A DNA stretch of 64,000 nucleotides from Corynebacterium stercoris. GTDB lineage: Bacteria > Actinomycetota > Actinomycetes > Mycobacteriales > Mycobacteriaceae. A model generated the notes under the pieces. The model worked only from the letters and a program-made list of their open reading frames with translations, searched no databases and had not been told where the DNA came from. A program made the position numbers and the translations under genes. Position 1 is the stretch's first letter; the number at the start of each line of letters is the position of its first letter. Location: assembly GCF_024160105.1 (NCBI RefSeq), contig NZ_JAMFTQ010000001.1, forward strand, positions 124,001 to 188,000. Direction: 5' to 3'. Positions 55,757 to 64,000 of this stretch are shown piece after piece.

Positions 55757-56476
55757 GTGAAACTCCCTTGGCAGAAATCCGAGCAGACCACCGGTGGGTC
55801 GACAAAGGTCGAGCTGCCTGAGACCAACACCGATGCCGCAGCTGCAGGCGACGCTGCGCAGGCCGCGCCGAAGCTTCCGAAGGGCTACACCCCGCCCAAG
55901 GGCCGCCCCACCCCGAAGCGCCACGACCAGGAGGTAAAGCGCGGCGTGGTCCGCGACCCGAATGCACTCACACCGGCGCAGCAGGGGCAGCGCAACAAGG
56001 AACTGAAAAAGTCCATGTCCAAGGAGGAGTGGAAGGCGTACAAGAAGGAGCAGCGGGAGCAGAATCGCGCTGCCAGCCGCGAGTTGCAGGCGAAGATTGA
56101 CGCGGGCGACGAGCGCTACCTCATGGATCGCGATAAGGGCGAGGTGCGCAAGTACGTGCGCGACTGGGTTGATGCCCGCCGCTTCTTCAACAACTACGTC
56201 ATGCCGCTGGCGCTTGTGCTGCTGTTCATCCTGCTCATCGGCACCTGGCTACCGCAGGTAGCCTCTGTGCTGTCGATGGTGACGCTGGTGTTCATGCTCA
56301 CTATCTTCATTGAGGCCGTTTTCATCGGCATCCGCGCCAACAACGCGGTCAAGGCGAAGTTCCCCGAGACCACCGACACCGGTTTCGGCCTCGGCATGTA
56401 CGCGTTCTCTCGTGCATCGCAGCCGCGCCAGTGGCGTTCCCCCAAGCCGCAGGTTCCGGTCGGTACCAAGATCTAA
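55757..56476 (+). CDS. DUF3043 membrane protein
   Basis: 239 residues. A long charged cytoplasmic part (about 1-140) has the family pattern LPKGYTPPKGRPTPKR and YLMDRDKGEVRKYVRDWVDAR, followed by two membrane helices (about 150-195) and a basic tail. The function of this actinobacterial family is unknown. GTG at 55757 is set by the -10 element seven bases upstream. It is nine bases upstream of cobT on the same strand, so the two may be co-transcribed. Confidence 0.9.
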   Translation: MKLPWQKSEQTTGGSTKVELPETNTDAAAAGDAAQAAPKLPKGYTPPKGRPTPKRHDQEVKRGVVRDPNALTPAQQGQRNKELKKSMSKEEWKAYKKEQREQNRAASRELQAKIDAGDERYLMDRDKGEVRKYVRDWVDARRFFNNYVMPLALVLLFILLIGTWLPQVASVLSMVTLVFMLTIFIEAVFIGIRANNAVKAKFPETTDTGFGLGMYAFSRASQPRQWRSPKPQVPVGTKI

Positions 56477-56485
56477 GGACACACC

Positions 56486-57469
56486 GTGTCTCTGCAGTTT
56501 CCCGCCGTCGATTCGCCTGACGGCACGCTCTCGCGGGCAGCGCTCGCCACGTTGCAGCGTTCGGTTGCCGGGCGTTCCCTCGGCCGCCTCGGGGCGATCG
56601 GCGCATGGGTCGCAGCGGTGCAGGGCGAGGCCTTGCCGCAGCCGTTCACCCGTCCACGGGCTGTCGTTGTAGCAGGTAACCATGGCATTGCCACGCGGGG
56701 TGTTTCGGCGTGGTCGGCGGATGCAGCCGAGGCGCAGTGCGCCGCCATCGCCGCTGGGGGCGGGCCCGTCAACGCGGCTGCCCGCCTCGCGGGGGCAAGT
56801 GTGCGGCTTGTCGAGGATTTTCTGCCCACCCCCACCGGCGCCATCGATGTTGAGCCTGCCATGAGCGCAGAGGCGTTCGCGGAGGCCGTTGCGCTCGGTG
56901 TCTCAATCGCTGATCAGGAAATTGACGCGGGCACCGATCTTGTCGTGCCCGGCGATATCGGCGTGGGCAATACTACCGTGGCTGCCGCCGTCTTCGGCGT
57001 GTGCACCCGCACCGAGCCCGTGAAGGCGATCGGCCGCGGTTCCGGCATCAACGACGATGTGTGGAAGGTGAAAGTCGCCGCGGTGCGCGATGCAATGTTC
57101 CGTGTCCGCGACCGCCGCGACGATATCGAGCACGTGCTCACCGAGATTTCCGGTCCCGACTTCGCGTGCCTCGTCGGCCTCGTCGCGCAATCCGCAGTGC
57201 GCAGGACACCAGTGCTTATCGACGGCGCATACCCAGCCCTCGCCGCCTACATCGCCGAGCGGCTTGCCCCGGGCACCAAGCGGTGGCTGATCGCCGGCCA
57301 GCTCTCCCCCGAGCCGGCGCACCTGATCTGTGTACAGGCGCTCGACCTCACCCCGGTGCTGGCGCTGGACATGGTTACAGGGCAGGGGGCCGGTGCGCTC
57401 GCCGCCTTGCCGACCATTAACTTGGCAGCCGAGCTCGTCGCGGACCAGCTGGGCGGCCGCTCCGCGTAA
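56486..57469 (+). CDS. cobT: Nicotinate-nucleotide-dimethylbenzimidazole phosphoribosyltransferase-like protein
   Basis: 327 residues; the family activates the lower-ligand base of cobalamin. The CobT pattern is kept along the chain: VVVAGNHGIATRGVSAW, GGGPVNAAARLAGA, PGDIGVGNTTVAAA and FRVRDRRDD. Two positions that carry catalytic Glu in the Salmonella enzyme differ: Asp157 in GDIGVGNTT (also Asp in mycobacteria as I recall) and Gln300 in TGQGAGA, where relatives have GEGTGA. No cobU or cobS lies next to it. It may use a lower ligand in salvage, act on something else, or be weak or inactive. Confidence 0.8.
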   Translation: MSLQFPAVDSPDGTLSRAALATLQRSVAGRSLGRLGAIGAWVAAVQGEALPQPFTRPRAVVVAGNHGIATRGVSAWSADAAEAQCAAIAAGGGPVNAAARLAGASVRLVEDFLPTPTGAIDVEPAMSAEAFAEAVALGVSIADQEIDAGTDLVVPGDIGVGNTTVAAAVFGVCTRTEPVKAIGRGSGINDDVWKVKVAAVRDAMFRVRDRRDDIEHVLTEISGPDFACLVGLVAQSAVRRTPVLIDGAYPALAAYIAERLAPGTKRWLIAGQLSPEPAHLICVQALDLTPVLALDMVTGQGAGALAALPTINLAAELVADQLGGRSA

Positions 57470-57484
57470 CGCTGCTCTGCCGGC

Positions 57485-58585
57485 TTAGACCAGCCGGTGG
57501 TTCCAGCCGTGGCGGTCTTCCTCGGTGCCGTTCTGGATAGCGCGCAGGTGCTCGCGCAGCTCCATGGTGATCGGGCCCGCTTCGTTGTTGTTGATCACGA
57601 ACTCGCCGTGTGCGGAGAGGACGCGACCGACCGGGGTGATCACCGCCGCAGTGCCGCACGCGAGCGTCTCGGTGATCTTCCCGGAGGCGACGCCGTCCCG
57701 CCATTCGTCGACAGTGATGCGGCGCTCCTCCGTGGCGTAGCCTAAGTCCTCCGCCACCTGCAGGATGGACTTGCGGGTGATGCCGGCCAGCAGCGAGCCG
57801 GACAACGCCGGCGTGATCACCTTTGCGTCCTTGCCCTCACCTTCCACGAACATGAGGTTCATGCCGCCCATCTCCTCGATGTACTTGCGCTCGATGGCAT
57901 CGAGCCACACCACCTGGTCGCAGCCCTTCTCCTCCGCCTGCGCTTGCGCGAGCAGCGACGCGGCGTAGTTGCCGCCAAACTTGGCGTCGCCGGTGCCGCC
58001 CGGCGCGGCACGGACGTACTCCTCGGAGATCCACACGCTGACCGGCTTGATGCCGCCCTTGAAGTAGGCACCCGCCGGGGAAGCGATGACGTAGTAGGTG
58101 TAGGAGTGCGAGGGCTTGACACCCAGCGTCTCCTCGGTGCCGATCATGAACGGGCGCAGGTAGAGGCTCGCCTCGCCGCCGGCTTCCGGCACCCAGTCCT
58201 GGTCGATGGTGACCAGCTGCTTGATGGACTCGATGAAAAGCTCTTCCGGAAGCTCCGGCATCGCGATGCGGCGTGCGGAATGCTGGAAGCGAGCGGCGTT
58301 CTCCTCCGGGCGGAAGGTGGTAATCGTGCCGTCGGTGTGGCGGTACGCCTTCAAGCCCTCGAAGATCGCCTGGCCGTAGTGCAGCACGTTCGTGGACGGG
58401 TCGAGCTCGATCGGCCCGTACGGGCGCACCTGGGCGTTGTGCCAGCCCTCGTCCTCGGTCCAATCAATGGAGACCATGTGGTCGGTGAACTTCTGCCCGA
58501 ATGCGGGGCTGGAGAGAATCGCGCCGCGCTCGTTGTCGCTGAGGAGGTTGTCGCTCTTCGTGGTGGTGAACTCGATGGCTGTCAT
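57485..58585 (-). CDS. ilvE: Branched-chain amino acid aminotransferase
   Basis: 366 residues; PLP enzyme for the last step of Val, Leu and Ile synthesis. Marks: [31 protein letters not shown], the PLP lysine in [13 protein letters not shown], and [10 protein letters not shown]. Bacterial/mitochondrial class of about 360 residues. ATG at 58583-58585 is six bases behind TAAGGT, so the gene is leaderless. It is convergent with cobT and divergent from pepA. Confidence 0.96.
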   Translation of the reverse strand: MTAIEFTTTKSDNLLSDNERGAILSSPAFGQKFTDHMVSIDWTEDEGWHNAQVRPYGPIELDPSTNVLHYGQAIFEGLKAYRHTDGTITTFRPEENAARFQHSARRIAMPELPEELFIESIKQLVTIDQDWVPEAGGEASLYLRPFMIGTEETLGVKPSHSYTYYVIASPAGAYFKGGIKPVSVWISEEYVRAAPGGTGDAKFGGNYAASLLAQAQAEEKGCDQVVWLDAIERKYIEEMGGMNLMFVEGEGKDAKVITPALSGSLLAGITRKSILQVAEDLGYATEERRITVDEWRDGVASGKITETLACGTAAVITPVGRVLSAHGEFVINNNEAGPITMELREHLRAIQNGTEEDRHGWNHRLV

Positions 58586-58591
58586 GTCTCA

Positions 58592-58597
58592 ACCTTA
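58592..58597 (-). promoter_or_regulatory. -10 element of ilvE (leaderless type)
   Basis: TAAGGT on the minus strand, six bases before ATG. Confidence 0.55.
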
Positions 58598-58672
58598 CCT
58601 CTGGGCATATTCGGTCGCGGGTACCCTCGGGAGGCAGTATCTGCCGTCGATTCGGAAAGGTTTGCCACGATT

Positions 58673-60220
58673 ATGGCGTTTGATATCTCCCTGCCCTCCC
58701 GCGGAACGACTGTGTCCTTGGACATCGCCGACCAGGCTCCCGAGGGGGCGGCCCGCATGGTCGCCGTCGCCAAGGGTGCGGATGGCCTCGAGTTGCCGGT
58801 CACCGCATTCGCTGCCGAGGGTTTGCTCGACACTCTCACCACCGTCGGCGCCACTGGCAAGGCTGGGGAGACGGTGCGCGTGTTTCACGACGGCACGTTG
58901 TACATCGCTGTCGGCCTCGGCGACGCCGATGAGATCGACGATGAGGCAGTGCGCCGCGCGTACGGTGCCGGTGCCCGCTCTCTGACGGGCGTCGACCGCG
59001 TGGCGGTCTCCGCCGAGTTCGGTGTCGGCCCGGTTGTCGAGGGCCTGATCCTGGGCGGTTACGCCTACTCCGGCCTCAAATCCAAGTCCGGAGACGAGGA
59101 AACCGAGGAGGCAAACGACAAGGAGACCACGGTCACGCTTGTCACCGGCAACCGCAAGGATGAAGACGCCGAGGATCTGCGCGACGAGGCGGCGTTCTAC
59201 GAGACCATCGCCGAGTCCGTGAACCTCGCCCGCGACTTGGTGAACACCCCGGCCAACTTCCTGTACCCGGATTCCTACGCCCGGATCATCCGCGAGGTGG
59301 CCGAGCAGGCTGATCTCGCAGTCGAGGTGCTCGACGAGGAGGCGCTGCGCGAGCAGGGCTTCGGCGGCATCCTCGCTGTCGGCGGCGGCTCCCAGCGCCC
59401 GCCGCGCCTGGTCCACCTCACCTGGAACCCTGAGGGCGCGACGACGTCCGTCGCCCTCGTGGGCAAGGGCATCACCTTCGACACCGGCGGCATCTCGCTG
59501 AAGCCGGCCGCGAACATGGAGGACATGATTTCAGACATGGGCGGCTCTGCGGCCCAGTTCGCCGCGATCGTCGCAGCCGCACGCATTGGTGTGGACATCC
59601 GCGTGGACGCCTGGCTGCCACTGGCGGAAAACATGCCGTCGGGAAGCGCGACCCGCCCCGGCGACGTGATTACGCACTACGGCGGCACCACGTCCGAAAT
59701 CCTCAACACCGACGCCGAGGGGCGCCTGGTGCTTGCCGACGCCATTGCCAAAGCCTGCGAGTCCAACCCGGACTACCTGATTGAGGCGGCCACCCTGACC
59801 GGTGCGCAGCTCGTTGCGCTGGGCACCCGCACCACTGCAGTACTCGGCTCGGATGAGTTCCGCGACACCGTCGCCGAGATCGGCCAGCTTGTCGGCGAGC
59901 CGGCCTGGCCGCTGCCGTTGCTGGAGGAGCAGGAAGAGCAGCTGAAGTCCCCGGTGGCGGACATCCGCAACGTGCACAACGCCCGCACGGGCGGCACCTG
60001 CTTCGCGGGCCTCTACCTGTCGAAGTTCGTGCCGGATGCCACCGAGTGGGTGCACCTGGACATTGCGGGCCCGGCTTGGAACGGCGGATCCGCCTACGGC
60101 TACACCCCGAAGCGTGCAACGGGTGCGCCGGTTAGGACGATCGTCGAAACGCTCCTGCAGATCGACTGCGGGCTCGACGTGGACCAGGACGCTGCGGAAG
60201 CAGCAGTGGAGACGGCCTAG
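58673..60220 (+). CDS. pepA: Leucyl aminopeptidase (M17 family)
   Basis: 515 residues; a two-metal aminopeptidase. The metal and active-site motifs are VGKGITFDTGGISLKP (Lys, Asp) and the M17 signature NTDAEGRLVLADA. The N-terminal domain (about 1-190) is variable and has an acidic, Glu/Lys-rich insert near residues 135-155. ATG at 58673 is chosen because it begins the family N-terminus; the AAAGG site is about 13 bases away, further than usual. The frame runs on far upstream only as an antisense shadow of ilvE. Confidence 0.93.
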   Translation: MAFDISLPSRGTTVSLDIADQAPEGAARMVAVAKGADGLELPVTAFAAEGLLDTLTTVGATGKAGETVRVFHDGTLYIAVGLGDADEIDDEAVRRAYGAGARSLTGVDRVAVSAEFGVGPVVEGLILGGYAYSGLKSKSGDEETEEANDKETTVTLVTGNRKDEDAEDLRDEAAFYETIAESVNLARDLVNTPANFLYPDSYARIIREVAEQADLAVEVLDEEALREQGFGGILAVGGGSQRPPRLVHLTWNPEGATTSVALVGKGITFDTGGISLKPAANMEDMISDMGGSAAQFAAIVAAARIGVDIRVDAWLPLAENMPSGSATRPGDVITHYGGTTSEILNTDAEGRLVLADAIAKACESNPDYLIEAATLTGAQLVALGTRTTAVLGSDEFRDTVAEIGQLVGEPAWPLPLLEEQEEQLKSPVADIRNVHNARTGGTCFAGLYLSKFVPDATEWVHLDIAGPAWNGGSAYGYTPKRATGAPVRTIVETLLQIDCGLDVDQDAAEAAVETA

Positions 60221-60224
60221 CCGG

Positions 60225-60620
60225 CTATTCGTAAGGGTTCTCGCCGCGCTCGAACTTGGCGCGGCGTTCCCTTTGCTCGGCCCGTTTGCGCAGGATGCGC
60301 TCCTGCTCAATCTTTTTGCGCATGCGGTCGGGGTAGCCGGTGTCCTCGACGTCGAAAAGCGGAATGCCCAACAGCTTCCCTACCGCGTCGATGCCCTTCG
60401 GCCCGCCGATGCGGCGGCGGGTGTAGTTGCCCGCCTCGTCGACGAGGACGACAGACATTTCGTTGACCAGCGTCTCCGGCTCGACGAATCCCTCCACGAA
60501 CGCCCGGCCCTGCACCCACTGGCGCAGGTACGCGGCGTCCTCATCCCGGATCGTCTCGCCAGGTGCGCGGGGCGGGGCGAAATTGGACGTTCGCTTGCCT
60601 TTACCGAAGAGGTTGAACAC
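60225..60620 (-). CDS. Conserved hypothetical protein
   Basis: 131 residues, soluble and charged. It begins FNLFGKGKRTSNFAPP, has the middle part VNEMSVVLVDEAGNYTRRRIGG and ends in a strongly basic helix (RKKIEQERILRKRAEQRERR). I do not recognise a family. GTG at 60618-60620 is set by TACACT seven bases upstream; the frame is open to 60764 without support. It is convergent with pepA and divergent from sucB. Confidence 0.75.
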   Translation of the reverse strand: MFNLFGKGKRTSNFAPPRAPGETIRDEDAAYLRQWVQGRAFVEGFVEPETLVNEMSVVLVDEAGNYTRRRIGGPKGIDAVGKLLGIPLFDVEDTGYPDRMRKKIEQERILRKRAEQRERRAKFERGENPYE

Positions 60621-60627
60621 GTCAGGC

Positions 60628-60633
60628 AGTGTA
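60628..60633 (-). promoter_or_regulatory. -10 element of the hypothetical gene (leaderless type)
   Basis: TACACT on the minus strand, seven bases before GTG; the same hexamer stands in front of dhaK. Confidence 0.55.
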
Positions 60634-60727
60634 CGGCACGGCGATTCTTGCGCAGCCCAAAAGTGCATCCCCCCGCAGGCCACGAGCGGGCGAGAATCCG
60701 GGTACGCTTTGAAGCCGTATACCTTCC

Positions 60728-60733
60728 TACAAT
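60728..60733 (+). promoter_or_regulatory. -10 element of sucB
   Basis: TACAAT, five of six to consensus, 22 bases before the ATG; GAGGAG follows as ribosome binding site, so this gene has a leader. Confidence 0.55.
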
Positions 60734-60755
60734 TTTCTATGAGGAGACTTGAAAC

Positions 60756-63020
60756 ATGGCGCACTCAGTAGAGATGCCCGAGCTGGGCGAGTCGGTAACC
60801 GAAGGCACGATTACGACGTGGCTGAAGGAAGTCGGCGACACCGTTGAGGTCGACGAGCCGCTGCTCGAGGTCTCTACCGACAAGGTCGACACCGAGATCC
60901 CGTCCCCGGTTGCCGGTGTCATCCTCGAGATCAAGGCTGAGGAAGATGACACCGTTGAGGTGGGCGACGTGATTGTCATCATCGGCGAGGAGGGCGAAGA
61001 CGCAGGCTCTTCCGACGATGCTGATGAGGCCGAAGAGGCAGACGACGCCGTGGAGGCTGAGAAGCCCGAGGCAAAGGTCGAGGACGCGGATGAGGACACC
61101 AAGAAGGATGTAGAGAAGTCCGCGAAGGGCTCCTCCTCCGGGTCCGCGACCGATGTTGAAATGCCGGAGCTGGGCGAGTCCGTCACCGAGGGCACCATCA
61201 CCACCTGGCTGAAGGAAGTCGGCGACACCGTCGAGGTCGACGAGCCGCTGCTCGAGGTCTCCACCGACAAGGTCGACACCGAAATCCCCTCCCCCGTTGC
61301 CGGCACCCTGATCGAGATCCTCGCTGAGGAGGACGACACGGTTGAGGTGGGCGACGTGATTGCCCGCATCGGCGACGAGTCCGCTGCAGGCGGCTCCGAC
61401 GACGCTGACGATGAGGACGACGAGGAGAACCGCGGCGAGGACAACGTCGCCGACGAGGACGAAGAGGTCAAGGAGTCCAACTCCGCCGAGGGCGAGGGCG
61501 ACAACCCGGCCGACGCTCCGAAGAAGTCCGAGGAGAAGTCTTCCTCCAAGAACCTCAAGGGTTCCGGTAACTCCACCAAGGTTGAGATGCCGGAGCTGGG
61601 CGAGTCCGTCACCGAGGGCACGATCACCACCTGGCTGAAGTCTGTTGGCGACATGGTCGAGGTCGACGAGCCGCTGCTCGAGGTCTCCACCGACAAGGTC
61701 GACACCGAGATCCCGTCCCCGGTCGAGGGCACCATCCTGGAGATCCTCGCCGAGGAGGACGACACCGTCGAGGTCGGCGATGTCATCGCCATCATCGGCG
61801 ATGCCGAGGCTGCCGCGTCCGACGACTCCGACGGCACCGACGAGCCGGAGGCTGAGGAAGCACCGGCCGACGACTCCGAGGAGCTGGAGCAGAACGACGC
61901 GAAGGAAGAGGAACGTGCCGAGGCGAAGGCAGCTGAGAAGGCCGACAAGGCTGAGAAGGGTTCCGCCGCTAACGAGCGTTCCGAGCAGGACGCAAAGAAG
62001 GACGACGAGTCCGAGGCCGCTACGAACGCTTCCGCCAAGGTCGAGGGCCGCGGCGACAAGGTGCCGTACGTGACCCCGCTGGTGCGCAAGCTGGCTGAGA
62101 AGCACGGCGTCGACCTCTCCTCCATCGAGGGCACCGGTGTGGGCGGCCGCATTCGCAAGCAGGACGTCATCGCGGCTGCCGAGGGTGGCGCGAAGGCTGA
62201 GTCCGGCGCTGAGGCTGCCGAGTCCAAGGAGCAGGCAGCTGCGCCGCAGGGCGAGCGCGCAAACTGGTCCACCAAGTCCGTGGACCCGGCCAAGCAGGAA
62301 CTCATCGGCACGACCCAGAAGGTCAACCGCATCCGCGAGATCACCGCCGCCAAGATGGTCGAGTCCCTGCAGACCACCGCACAGCTCACCCACGTCCAGG
62401 AAGTCGATGTCACCCGCGTCGCCGACCTGCGCAAGAAGGTCAAGCCGGCATTCGTCGAGAAGCACGGCGCGAACATCACCTACCTGGCGTTCTTCGTCAA
62501 GGCCGCTGCCGAGGCGCTGGTGCTGCACCCGAACGTCAACGCGTCCTACAACGCCGACGAGAAGACCATCACCTACCACCCGGACGTGAACATCGGCATC
62601 GCCGTGGACACGCCGCAGGGCCTGCTGGTGCCGGTGATCAAGAAGGCGCAGGAGATGAACATCGCCGAGATCGCCAAGGCGATCTCGGACCTAGCTGAGC
62701 GCGCGCGCAACAAGAAGCTGCGCCCGGACGACCTCTCCGGCGCAACCTTCACGGTGACCAACATCGGTTCCGAAGGTGCCCTCCTGGATACCCCGGTGCT
62801 CACCCCGCCGCAGGCCGGCATCCTGGGCACCGCTGCGATTGAGAAGCGCCCGGTGATTGTCACCGAGGACGGCATCGACTCCATCGCGATTCGCCAGATG
62901 TGCTACCTGCCGTTCACCTACGACCACCAGCTGGTCGACGGCGCAGACGCTGGCCGCTTCGTGTCCACCATCAAGGACCGGATCGAGACCGCAGACTTCG
63001 AGGGCGACCTCGGCCTGTAG
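60756..63020 (+). CDS. sucB: Dihydrolipoyl acyltransferase E2 with three lipoyl domains
   Basis: 754 residues; E2 core of 2-oxoacid dehydrogenase complexes (in corynebacteria one E2 serves pyruvate and probably 2-oxoglutarate dehydrogenase). Three lipoyl domains begin with MPELGESVTEGT at residues 7, 136 and 278, each with the lipoylated Lys in STDKVDTE. Linkers are acidic and Ala/Lys/Ser-rich. The E3-binding domain (VTPLVRKLAEKHGVDLSSIEG) follows near residue 438, and the catalytic domain ends with YDHQLVDGADAGRF, containing the active-site His. ATG at 60756 with GAGGAG upstream. Confidence 0.96.
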   Translation: MAHSVEMPELGESVTEGTITTWLKEVGDTVEVDEPLLEVSTDKVDTEIPSPVAGVILEIKAEEDDTVEVGDVIVIIGEEGEDAGSSDDADEAEEADDAVEAEKPEAKVEDADEDTKKDVEKSAKGSSSGSATDVEMPELGESVTEGTITTWLKEVGDTVEVDEPLLEVSTDKVDTEIPSPVAGTLIEILAEEDDTVEVGDVIARIGDESAAGGSDDADDEDDEENRGEDNVADEDEEVKESNSAEGEGDNPADAPKKSEEKSSSKNLKGSGNSTKVEMPELGESVTEGTITTWLKSVGDMVEVDEPLLEVSTDKVDTEIPSPVEGTILEILAEEDDTVEVGDVIAIIGDAEAAASDDSDGTDEPEAEEAPADDSEELEQNDAKEEERAEAKAAEKADKAEKGSAANERSEQDAKKDDESEAATNASAKVEGRGDKVPYVTPLVRKLAEKHGVDLSSIEGTGVGGRIRKQDVIAAAEGGAKAESGAEAAESKEQAAAPQGERANWSTKSVDPAKQELIGTTQKVNRIREITAAKMVESLQTTAQLTHVQEVDVTRVADLRKKVKPAFVEKHGANITYLAFFVKAAAEALVLHPNVNASYNADEKTITYHPDVNIGIAVDTPQGLLVPVIKKAQEMNIAEIAKAISDLAERARNKKLRPDDLSGATFTVTNIGSEGALLDTPVLTPPQAGILGTAAIEKRPVIVTEDGIDSIAIRQMCYLPFTYDHQLVDGADAGRFVSTIKDRIETADFEGDLGL
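60774..61803 (+). repeat. Three near-identical lipoyl-domain coding repeats in sucB
   Basis: Units of about 215 bases start at 60774, 61161 and 61587. They are close even at synonymous positions in their central parts (for example around the codons for VDEPLLEVSTDKVDTEIP). Confidence 0.85.
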
Positions 63021-63038
63021 CGTCCGACCTGCCTGCTT

Positions 63039-63072
63039 ACCCGGCCCCGCTTCCCTGCGGCGGCCGGGTTTC
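63039..63072 (+). terminator. Intrinsic terminator of sucB
   Basis: Stem CCCGGCCCCGC/GCGGCGGCCGGG with loop TTCCCT and a short run of T, about 20 bases after the sucB stop. Confidence 0.75.
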
Positions 63073-63098
63073 GGCATTTCCAGGTCTTGAGAACTGCC

Positions 63099-63104
63099 TA
63101 CACT
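63099..63104 (+). promoter_or_regulatory. -10 element of dhaK (nearly leaderless)
   Basis: TACACT, eight bases before the ATG at 63113; the intervening GGAGAGG touches the start codon too closely to be a normal ribosome binding site. Confidence 0.5.
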
Positions 63105-63112
63105 GGAGAGGC

Positions 63113-64000
63113 ATGGCACAGGACACCGAGCAAAAGACATTCAAATCGTTCCGTAACGACAAGTCCGATTTCATGGCGGAGGCACTCGGCGGCCTCGTCG
63201 CCGCGCACCCCTACGCCGAGTGGCACGACGAGGGTTTCATTGCGCTGACCGAGCGTGACGGGGATCGCGTGGCCGTCATCTCAGGCGGCGGCTCCGGCCA
63301 CGAGCCAATGCACGCCGGATTCGTGGGCCGGGGCATGCTCGACGCCGCCTGCCCCGGCCTCCTGTTCACTTCCCCCAACGCGGTGCAGGTGACCGCCGCG
63401 ACGGAGTGGGCGGATCAGGGTGCCGGCGTGGTGCACGTGGTGAAGAACTACACCGGCGACGTCATGAACTTCACGGTCGCGGCGAACACGGTCGAGTGCA
63501 AGGTCAAGCAGGTGCTCGTCGCGGATGACGTGGCCACCGAGATCGGCGACGACGATTCCCCCGGCCGCCGCGGCACGGGCGCAACCATCATTGTGGAGAA
63601 GATCGCTGGCGCAGCCGCCGCCCGCGGCGACGACCTCGACGCGGTGGCGGAGATCGCCCAGCGCGCGGCGGACCGCTCCCGCTCCATGGCCGTCGCCCTC
63701 CAGCCGGGCCACCTGCCAACGAACGACACGAAGACCTTCGACCTTGAAGAGCAGGAAATCGAGTTCGGCGTGGGTATTCACGGCGAGCCCGGCGTGGAGC
63801 GCCGCGATGAATCCGACAGCCAACCGAGCGCCCGTGACCTTGTCGCCGAACTGCTTGACGCGATTGTCCAGTCCCTGGCAGATGCAGATGCCGACCCGGA
63901 TGGCGCGGATGTGGTGCTGCTAGTCAACGGGCTCGGCGGCACCAGCGAACTCGAGCTCGACCTGGTGTTCGGCGAAGCGGTGCGCCAGCTCGACGAGCGC
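63113..64000 (+). CDS. dhaK: Dihydroxyacetone kinase, DhaK subunit/domain (cut by window edge)
   Basis: 296 codons are in the window and the frame is open at the end. The product binds dihydroxyacetone for phosphorylation. Marks: AVISGGGSGHEPMHAGFVG near residue 55, KNYTGDVMNF, and GVGIHGEPGVERR with His223, the residue that forms the hemiaminal bond with dihydroxyacetone. Whether the phosphate donor is ATP (DhaK-DhaL fusion) or the phosphotransferase system (DhaL and DhaM partners) depends on sequence beyond the right edge. Confidence 0.93.
   Translation, partial: MAQDTEQKTFKSFRNDKSDFMAEALGGLVAAHPYAEWHDEGFIALTERDGDRVAVISGGGSGHEPMHAGFVGRGMLDAACPGLLFTSPNAVQVTAATEWADQGAGVVHVVKNYTGDVMNFTVAANTVECKVKQVLVADDVATEIGDDDSPGRRGTGATIIVEKIAGAAAARGDDLDAVAEIAQRAADRSRSMAVALQPGHLPTNDTKTFDLEEQEIEFGVGIHGEPGVERRDESDSQPSARDLVAELLDAIVQSLADADADPDGADVVLLVNGLGGTSELELDLVFGEAVRQLDER

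Noticed and set aside
60737-62479. A 580-codon open frame antisense to sucB (and similar long frames antisense to qcrB, ileS, ltsA and murD)
   Set aside because: They follow from GC-rich codon use on the coding strand, have Ser/Arg-rich or low-complexity products, and overlap genes with clear motifs.

Overview
The window is chromosomal, GC-rich, gene-dense DNA from a Corynebacterium. The evidence is the actinobacterial division cluster with wag31, sepF and an FtsL-like gene, the ltsA and pimB genes of mycolata cell envelopes, the qcrCAB/ctaE and ctaC/ctaF cytochrome bcc-aa3 genes, a pknL/Rv2175c-like pair, an Mtb12-like lipoprotein, frequent GTG starts and many leaderless promoters. Gene order resembles what I recall of C. 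glutamicum. No rRNA, tRNA, CRISPR array, insertion sequence or phage gene was seen.

Region 1 (1-13200): a partial HlyD-type efflux adaptor lipoprotein; a small secreted protein, an RluD-like pseudouridine synthase and lspA in one operon; a divergent lipoprotein plus ABC-F ATPase; an Mtb12-like lipoprotein; ansA; dinB; an AhpD-like gene that sits against a 31-codon stub of a phosphoesterase; and ileS with a T-box leader. Region 2 (13200-33000): the division and cell wall (dcw) cluster, all on the minus strand, transcribed mraZ, rsmH, ftsL-like, ftsI, murE, murF, mraY, murD, ftsW, murG, murC, ftsQ, ftsZ, pgeF, yggS-like, sepF, yggT, wag31. It makes the peptidoglycan precursor (Mur enzymes, MraY, MurG) and the septal machine (FtsZ, SepF, FtsQ, FtsL, FtsW, FtsI) together with the polar growth protein Wag31. 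MraZ operator repeats lie over its first promoter and a large dyad lies over the ftsZ promoter.

Region 3 (33300-45500): DUF3040, a HEPN-domain protein, an acetyltransferase, a polyprenyl diphosphate synthase, the pknL/Rv2175c-like pair, class II DAHP synthase, an exoribonuclease, a 51-residue membrane protein missed by length filters, a PlsC acyltransferase, glucokinase, pimB, and two secreted NlpC/P60 hydrolases, the second behind a probable c-di-AMP riboswitch and an MtrA-like box. Region 4 (45500-52000): the bcc-aa3 oxidase genes. Region 5 (52300-64000): ltsA with a coupled S41 protease, an A-type Fe-S carrier, DUF3043, a lone cobT with a changed catalytic position, ilvE, pepA, a triple-lipoyl E2 gene (sucB) and the start of dhaK.

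I found no wholly unknown multi-gene system. The most interesting material is regulatory: the T-box, the riboswitch, the operator-like repeats and the leaderless promoters. Beyond that there are a few unexplained repeats and one gene relic. Family names rest on motifs read by eye; no database search was possible.
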